Shown: piece after piece, positions 56,979-64,000 of the stretch | Position numbering within the stretch: the stretch's first letter is position 1 | Layout of the letters: every line of letters starts with the position of its first letter | NCBI RefSeq assembly: GCF_030253575.1 | Contig: NC_080569.1 | Location: forward strand, 1,756,001-1,820,000 | Direction: 5' to 3' | Source of the DNA: Rhododendron vialii | Lineage: Eukaryota; Streptophyta; Magnoliopsida; Ericales; Ericaceae | DNA length: 64,000 nt | Position numbers and translations under genes: made by a program | The notes under the pieces: generated by a model | Told to the model about the DNA's origin: nothing | The model's input: only the letters and a program-made list of their open reading frames with translations | The model's database searches: none

Positions 56979-59900
56979 ATGGCGGAAGGAGAAAACCCGC
57001 GAAAACACAGCGACGAGAGCGTGAAGCTGTTCGTAGGTCAAGTGCCGAAGCACGTGACCGAAGAAGAACTCCTCGCAATGTTCAAGGAGTTCGCTCTCGT
57101 CGACGAAGTCAACGTCATCAAAGACAAGACCACGCGAGCTTCCCGAGGTTCTCTCTCTCTCTCTCTCCAGCATTATTCAAATCTCTGTTTTATTCCAGTT
57201 GGCAATGCGCGATCCGACTGAGTCCTCGAGCCTTCTTCTAGATTTGCGCTGATTAATTGTGGATAATGATGTTTTAAAGCCTTAATTTAGTTGGTGAATG
57301 TTAGTATTGGTTATCTGCAGGATGTTGTTTCGTTATATGTCCGACTAGGCAAGAAGCTGATAAGGCGGTGGATGCGTGTCATAATAAGAGAACTCTCCCT
57401 GGGGTTAGTAGTGTTCTCATCTTTACCCCATTGGTGTTGTTTATGATCTCTTCCTGTTAATAGTGGACAAGTGTAGGCTTTTTGCTACATGAATTGAACA
57501 AGATAAAGGAGTTTGATCCAATGTTTTACTAGAAGAGAGTAACGTTATTCTGACGTTGGTAGATATTTGGATACCGTTAGATGCGACGCTTCGCGTTATC
57601 TGGCACTGAGCCACATGTGAACTAGGGCTGCAAACAAACCGAGATGTTCATTATCGGCTTGGCTCGTTAGTAAATGAGTCGAGCTTGAGGTTGATTTTTA
57701 AGCTCGTTTATTAAACGAGCCGAGCTCGGGTTAGTCGTAACTCAACTCGATTTTAAAAGCTTGGCTCGTTTGTAGAGGCTCGCCTCGTTATGGGAGTTTG
57801 TGTAGTAAACAAACCGAGATCGAACACTTTGATTATAAATGAGCTGAACTCGAGCCCGATTAGTTGGCTCAAGCCGATCTCGAGCTAGACTAGTTTTGAA
57901 CGAGCCAAACTCGAACAAGTCAAAGCTCAGGTGCACATTTGCAGCCCTAGTTATCGGCCACTAAGCAACATGTGATTGGTCGTAATGGTACCATATCAAA
58001 GGGAAAGTCTTCAATACACACCCATTTAAGGTGTGTACCATATGCACCTATTGTGTGGTTTATATTGTGCCACCTCATAACAAATTATTTGTAGACCGGT
58101 CATTCATAACATTTTATTTCGTATCGTAACTTTTATACTAAAAATTCGTAATTTTTTATCAATATGATTCGTAACTTTTTAGCAATAGATTAATAACATT
58201 TTGGGAATCATAACATTTTAGTATGTTTCAATGAGGGTGCATATGATACACAGTTACACACCCAAATAAGGGGTGTGTATTGTAGCACTTTCCCATATCA
58301 AATCATAACTTAAAAGTGCTTATGGTAGCATTATAGTTTGGGTGATCAATTTTACAGTCTGCAATTATTGGCTACAAAACAGGTAGTGGGGTACTTATAG
58401 AACATTGTCTTGACTAAGACTTCTTACATTAAATTTCGTTTCTATTGGATATTACTTCTTCTTCTTTTTTATTTAATAACTGTATTGGATATTACTGTTC
58501 TAGAACTTTTACAAGCAGAACGATGTTGACCGTAGAGATAGATGTCTTCTGGAGTCGTTTAAAGCATGCAGTGGAGTTGAGGACCAAGTGATCCTTTGAC
58601 TTTATTTTACCCTACAAGTCTATTTTACTTTATTTACAACTGCTGAACATATGGATGACATCAGTTACATGATGCATAAGCAAATAATCAAAAGCACATC
58701 AAATTGTATTCTCAAAATCTATTTTACCCTACAGTAATAGTTTACTTTGGGTTGCTTTGGAAGTAGACTTGTTTAGTGCTGAATTTGTTTGGGGAAAAGA
58801 ATTGATCACCAATCAAGAGCTTCTGGAGAACCAACCTACCTGCTTACTTTGCAACAGTTCTGAGTACAACATTTCAGGATACTTTTTCAAGAACAAATAG
58901 AATGGGGAAAGGGGATATGCATTTGAAATAGGTTCCTATGACATGCATATTATTAGTAGGGCATGGTGTATGTATATTAGTCGTTAGCATAAAATTAGCA
59001 CATGTCATGGTTTAAATCATATCATCTAAAATTGGAAGAAAGAAGGTAAGCTCATCCCTGTTGAATGTCTTTGGAGTTTCAAAATCGTTGAGTAGTTGAT
59101 TGGCCATTACATCTTGACCAATCACAGTAAATATCAACTCTTTGTTTGTTAAACTCCATGCGATTCTAAAGTAACAGATTGTCCAGGCCAGCCCGCACCC
59201 TGATGCTTTAGAGTGACTCCTATCTGAGTTATGAGTTCTCTCTTACGAAACTAGGCAATGTTTGGTCTGAACCTCATGATGCATCATAGCAGGTAGACTT
59301 TGAGGCTTACATAGAAATTTGAGACAACTAAGCACTAAAATCATATCTTGTAAAAAAACATCTTACCTTGTTTTGCTGCTTCTATGCTTCTGTTTTGTAT
59401 GGAACATGTTATTCTCTTTCTAATCTGGGGGCAATTCAGGCATCTAGTCCTTTGCAAGTGAAGTATGCAGATGGCGAGTTGGAAAGGCTAGGTGAGATAT
59501 ATTTTTGATTCTCTTGTTCTTTTAGTACGTACTTCGCCCTTGAGATGGTTCTTGTAAACCATGCTTGTGCCTGTTCTCATTGTCCATCTTTCGCTGACTT
59601 ACTTTTCTCTTTCTCTATCCTATGCTATGACTACATTGAAGTTGATCAATAAACTTTTGTTTTGTGATCCAGAACACAAACTTTTTGTTGGTATGCTTCC
59701 AAAGAACGTTTCTGATGCTGAGCTTTCTGCAATATTTTCTCAGTATGGAAATATTACGGATTTGCAAATACTGAGAGGTTCTCAGCAAACAAGCAAAGGT
59801 ACATCTTGTGTTCGTACCCCCTTTTTGCTTTAATCCTTTCAAGTATTGTGGATTTAGTATGACCACATCAATATCTGAGAACTTTCTTAAATTCTCATGC

Positions 59901-61834
59901 ACACGTGTGTGTGCACCTGCATGCGTGCGTGTAAACTTAACTTTTATCATCCTACGTATCTCAATCATTGCAGGTTGTGCTTTTGTTAAGTATGAGACAA
60001 AGGAACAAGCTCTTGGAGCAGTAGAAGCACTCAATGGGAAACATACAATGGAGGTTTGTATTTGAAATAAGAAGCTATTGATACTATTATATGTATCTTG
60101 ACAGCAATTTTATTGTTCAAGGCGATTGGTATGAGACTCATCTCATCGTACTAGAGTCTAGTCTAGGGTATAAGGATCTCAAGGGAGCTGGCTCTGGGTT
60201 TAATGTATAGTTTGCGCACCTCTTGACTTGAACATCACAGACATTTCTAATCATCTGTACCTTGAAGGATTGGCCAAGGTATTGACATGGTCATTCCTTC
60301 CTTCTACTCACTTTGGAACAACCAGCTTAATTGCTAACTGCTTTCAAATCTAAATTAACATGAACTAATGAGTTTAACTTGATATTGCTATGATTTCTTA
60401 GAATCTAGTTATGGCTAGCTGTAACAAGAAATATTTCTATGCTGCTTATTCCGGTGTTGATGTAAACATTGTCTTCTCCCAGGATCCATGAGATGGGGTG
60501 ATGAGTTTCAATTGTAATGCTTGAACCGTTTACTTTCCTTCTATTAGCCTTGTTGTCCTACTTTAGAGTGTGCATTATTGATGCCCGTGAGTTAAATGGA
60601 TCTGTTGCTGTAGTGATATAAACCTATTGTTGTGTTGCCTGTATCAGGGTTCAAGCGTTCCTTTAGTTGTCAAAAGGGCTGATACAGAGAAAGAAAGACA
60701 AGCTCGGCGGGCACAGAAAGCTCAGTCACAGGCTTCTAATATGCCAAATACTAACACTTCACTGCATCCATCTTTATTTGGATCCTTGGCTATTCCTTAC
60801 AGCCCCCCCTATAGTGGTTATGGCTATCAGGTTCTTTCCTCTCGTGTTATTACATTTGAATACTTTTTTGTGATGCAAATCATAGGTTAATATATTGAAG
60901 CACAGCATTGTTGTATGTTACAAAATGTTCCAACGGCGTAGCCTACTTTCTCAACTTCTAATCCTTAGCCTTAGTTTCATTGTTTGGTTCTTTCGTTGTG
61001 CTCTTCTTGTTATTAAAGTTGCATTTTTGTTTTTGTTTTTGGTTTGGTTGTCTTTGTAGCCTCCTGGAACTTATGGACTCATGCAGTATCGGCTGCCACA
61101 AATGCAGAATCAACCTGCTTTTCAAAACATCATACCGTCAGTAAACCAGGGGAATGCATTGCATGGAGTCACACCCAATCTCGGTCCTAGTATACCCCCA
61201 AGAAACTATGCTCTGCCACCAGCAAGGTATGTTGGATCTCCTTATCCAGCAGTACCAGGGCTTCAGTATCCTGTGGCATATCCTGGGGGAATGATGAGTA
61301 GCAGGCCTTTGAGACCTGCAATTGTTAACAGTCCGTCTGCAGCATCTTCAAGTGTCGGTAGAAGTTCTGGAGGTCAAGTTGAAGGTTCTTGAAACTTTAA
61401 TTGAGAATTCGTGCTTTCATTCCTTGCATCCTGTTTTCAGATTCATTTTGATCGCTACTTAGTCCATAAGAATGTCCTCTGAACCTAGGTCCACCTGGGG
61501 CTAATTTATTCATATACCATATTCCTCAAGAATTTGGTGATCAAGAACTCGCAAATGCTTTTCATCCATTTGGTGGAGTCTTGAGTGCTAAGGTCTTCAT
61601 CGACAAAGAAACCGGTGTTAGCAAATGTTTTGGTAAGGATATCTTAGTCTTTAGTTTAGATTGAATACAAAGTGTTTTTCTGCGTCTAATAACCTTTCAT
61701 CTGCAGGATTTGTTAGTTATGATTCACCAGCAGCCGCTCAGTCTGCAATTAATACGATGAATGGCAGCCAGTTAGTTGGTAAAAAGTTGAAGGTGCAACT
61801 TAAAAGAGACAACAAACAGAATAACCCTTACTGA
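56979..61834 (+). CDS. BRN1: Bruno-like (CELF-type) RNA-binding protein, three RRMs
   Basis: Nine exons: 56979-57147, 57321-57403, 59440-59491, 59673-59798, 59974-60053, 60648-60830, 61060-61384, 61489-61632, 61707-61834 (stop TGA). All phases agree; 429 residues, close to the 441 I remember for Arabidopsis BRN1. RRM1 has LFVGQV (17-22) and RGCCFVIC (56-63); RRM2 has LFVGML (105-110) and KGCAFVKY (143-150); RRM3 has LFIYHI (346-351) and KCFGFVSY (385-392). A basic [11 protein letters not shown] segment follows RRM2, and a Pro/Tyr/Gly/Gln-rich linker of about 130 residues precedes RRM3, the layout of CELF/Bruno proteins. The end [16 protein letters not shown] is typical. AtBRN1/RBP-DR1 binds mRNA 3' UTRs (SOC1 mRNA in flowering control) and affects defence; the same role is likely but inferred. 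The start follows a GA-rich leader. Confidence 0.95.
57620..57951. mobile_element. MITE with TAGGGCTGCAAAC tips in BRN1 intron 2
   Basis: CTAGGGCTGCAAAC and the inverted ATTTGCAGCCCTAG bound about 330 bp made of GAGCTCG/CGAGCT words in both directions. This is a widespread plant MITE, usually placed in hAT. Instead of an 8-bp duplication it is bordered by 26-bp imperfect direct repeats (57595-57620 and 57950-57975). Confidence 0.8.
58001..58293. mobile_element. Mutator-like MITE, 293 bp, 9-bp duplication
   Basis: Tips GGGAAAGTCTTCAATACACA and (inverted) GGAAAGTGCTACAATACACA; CATATCAAA at 57992-58000 and again at 58294-58302. Both arms carry GTGTACCATATGCACC-like text. Half of another copy lies at about 11950-12015. 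In BRN1 intron 2, just after the previous MITE. Confidence 0.85.
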
Positions 61835-64000
61835 TTCAGACTTCAGAGGTAAGCAACGGATGGAAGGAGATCCCTACCACGAATGGCCATTTGCACCCCG
61901 GATCAGGATGTGGGTATTTCTGGAGAATCAGCTATTTTGTGGTGGGGTTGAGGCAATTGTGCCTTCTGTGCACTACTTCATCCTCCTTGTAGCTGACTCA
62001 AGGAATTGATGTCCCTCAAACTTGTAATTCTTGGTTCATTATCTGCCGTTGTATTCTGTAAATTTTCGTTGCATAGAATTTCATTTAGAATTGATTAGTA
62101 CTTTATTAATTTTCCCTCGTGTACATTTGAATGTAGAATAATTCTTTGGAAGCATTCATTACAAATAATGTTGGTCTTCTGCAAAATTTTGCTTTTGTTT
62201 CAATTTATTCAATAACCAACAATATCTTTTTGCCCCTTGTTTCCTTCGTTGGAATCTTATGGAGTTTCGGAGCTATATTGATGTGCTGGACAAAAACAAG
62301 GATTGTCAAGTTAGTTCTTCCTGGGCTTGTATCACTGTCTTCCTTCCCTGTGTACAATGTATCTCATTGTTACAACTGCGTCCATGTGAAGATTGTAGAT
62401 TTTGAGTTGTGATGAAACCTTCTTCCTCTCAAAGCAATGACCTAAAACAGTGTTTTGAAATACAAAGTCATGTGAAGTGCTTGTTCATTGTGTTGTTTCT
62501 TAGAAGATGTATCTCCGTGTGCAGTGAATCTCAGGTATTTGCATCTCATATTCATGTGACATCTGATATGCTTTCTTCCTGTCTGTTTTGCTTTATTCTC
62601 CAATTTGCTTCATTCTCCAATTTGGTTGTTCAGTCACATCTGTTCCGTATGATCGTTTCTGTTGTGCAAGAAAAGAGGGTATTTTAGGATTTTTCCTTAT
62701 TGGCTTGGCCCTTTGCTGTGTCCAATGACCTTTTGTGGCCTTGTTCTTATGGGTTAATGAGGTGGTATAAGAAATTTGACTTGTAACAGATAAAATCCTT
62801 TGACCCTGATCTTCTCTCTTATTTGTTTATTTCCAGGATGTTGACACAGGAGTGAAGCATTAATCTCTCTTTTTGGACATTTCAAGTTCACTTCACTTGC
62901 AAATTGCCATGGCATGTGGACATGGTCGTGGCTGTGGGAAAAGAGTTCTCCCAAGACGGTGCAGTTGTATTTCTCTCCTTGTGTTGTTACATTGGAGTGG
63001 TTTACATATTTACATTATTCCGGATTGTGCATTGATGTGTTTTGTGGTATTAAGTGCAACCATTTTGCACTGAAGAGTTTGTAACTGGTGTCCAACTTGG
63101 GGTCGACTCATCTTGATGAAGGTGTCACTTTAGAAAGCCACACCCCATTTTGGAGTGCCGATTTTAGATGGTTTCTGAATAAAAGAGATGGATTGATGCA
63201 TTCTTCTAGCATTTAAGGTTGAAAAGGGTGCTAGTTACTAAGTTGGCACTTAAATTCTTGTTTTATGAGTAACAATCATTACACTTCTCCTTGCATCTTG
63301 ATAAGTATGTATTCTTGTTGCCTTGAGAACTTGTGATGGAGTTGTGAAGGAGTTACTTGCTCAATCTCAATTGCCCTGCTGATTGGCTTATTGCTAGTAA
63401 TGAAACATCAAGTGATTGTCAATCCCTTGATTTGAAATCAAGTTATATTACGGAATTACGCATATTGAGCTTGTCAAGTGCCTCAAGCCCATAAAATGAT
63501 CCGTAGGGAATCTCAAGTCATTGGCCTATCGATCCAATCAAATGGTATTAAGGTTATTTTAGCTCTACTTCTTTAATTGTCTCCATGCTATTATTGACTA
63601 GCTTTGGGAAGTTTTCTTTTAGCCAAAAGTCTTAATGAGGGTCGATAAAGTGAAGATAAGAACGTCAAGGTCACCTCCATAGTAGGAACGGGTAAACCTG
63701 TTATTGAACTATTTTCTGTGATTCTTTATTGTATGGAACAACCTGTGCTGAATACTGGTGGATGAAGCCAAAGTGCCCGATTCTTTGCTCCAGACGTTGG
63801 TATGCTCCTCCCTCCCCACCTAGTAGCAACAAGCAATTACCCTCAGAGAATGGAAGATATATCCTGAACAATCTATCGAGCCCTGTGCTTGACATTTCTA
63901 ATGAAAAAAGGCAGATGAGGTCCTTTGAGAAGATTTTTTCTGTTCTGGTAATTATGCATGTATGTTGTCCCTTGCCTGTTGATGCATAAGTTTGTAATCT
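61835..64000. other. BRN1 3' UTR and downstream sequence
   Basis: The first few hundred bases are likely BRN1 3' UTR. Further right, up to the window end, are short open frames (for example 62146-62412 and 63729-63989) without motif, splice partner or family match. A gene running out of the window cannot be excluded. Confidence 0.4.

Noticed and set aside
62146-62687. Hydrophobic frames after BRN1
   Set aside because: No motif, splice partner or promoter; probably 3' UTR or spacer.

Overview
This is plant nuclear DNA, most likely from a eudicot. The genes have many GT-AG introns, the protein families are plant-specific (YUCCA, quinate/shikimate dehydrogenase, KIB-type F-box, Bruno-like), and AT-rich introns and spacers are packed with plant transposons. 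I cannot name the species; an asterid such as Ericales is only a guess from the type of short interspersed repeats.

Layout on the + strand from the left. (1) 626-2114: last three exons of a YUC10/11-like auxin-biosynthesis monooxygenase. (2) 3408-7910: a two-exon gene for a small organelle-targeted protein I do not recognise, its intron carrying a solo copia-like LTR. (3) 8.9-16.5 kb: no intact gene; a gene-capturing inverted-repeat element, two hAT-type elements and a Stowaway element. (4) 17051-27569: a ten-exon gene of the DQD/SDH family whose residues point to quinate dehydrogenase rather than the bifunctional shikimate enzyme; its introns hold a 2-kb Mutator-like element, SINEs and a hAT MITE. 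(5) 28.5-31.6 kb: a solo LTR and a dead LINE. (6) Minus strand: an F-box gene with one premature stop (31956-33128), a short-chain dehydrogenase with a GC-AG intron and unclear start (33952-35320), and an F-box/KIB protein whose small first exon lies 1.8 kb upstream (40797-43582). (7) 45508-47758, minus: U1 snRNP protein U1-C. (8) 51721-55018, plus: a mitochondrial carrier. (9) 56979-61834, plus: a Bruno-like three-RRM protein.

The last three genes match, from memory, the Arabidopsis neighbours At4g03120, At4g03115 and At4g03110, so this end looks like an old syntenic block. The genes otherwise have unrelated roles (auxin, quinate/shikimate metabolism, protein turnover, splicing, transport, mRNA control), as is normal for a plant chromosome. 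Exon junctions were placed by reading frame, splice consensus and remembered family sequence; all nine gene models are hand-made. The most interesting item is the quinate-dehydrogenase-like gene with an apparently dead dehydratase half. Also notable are a recurring weak donor type (GTTCT followed by CT runs), the single-stop F-box gene, and a dense set of transposons with clean target-site duplications.
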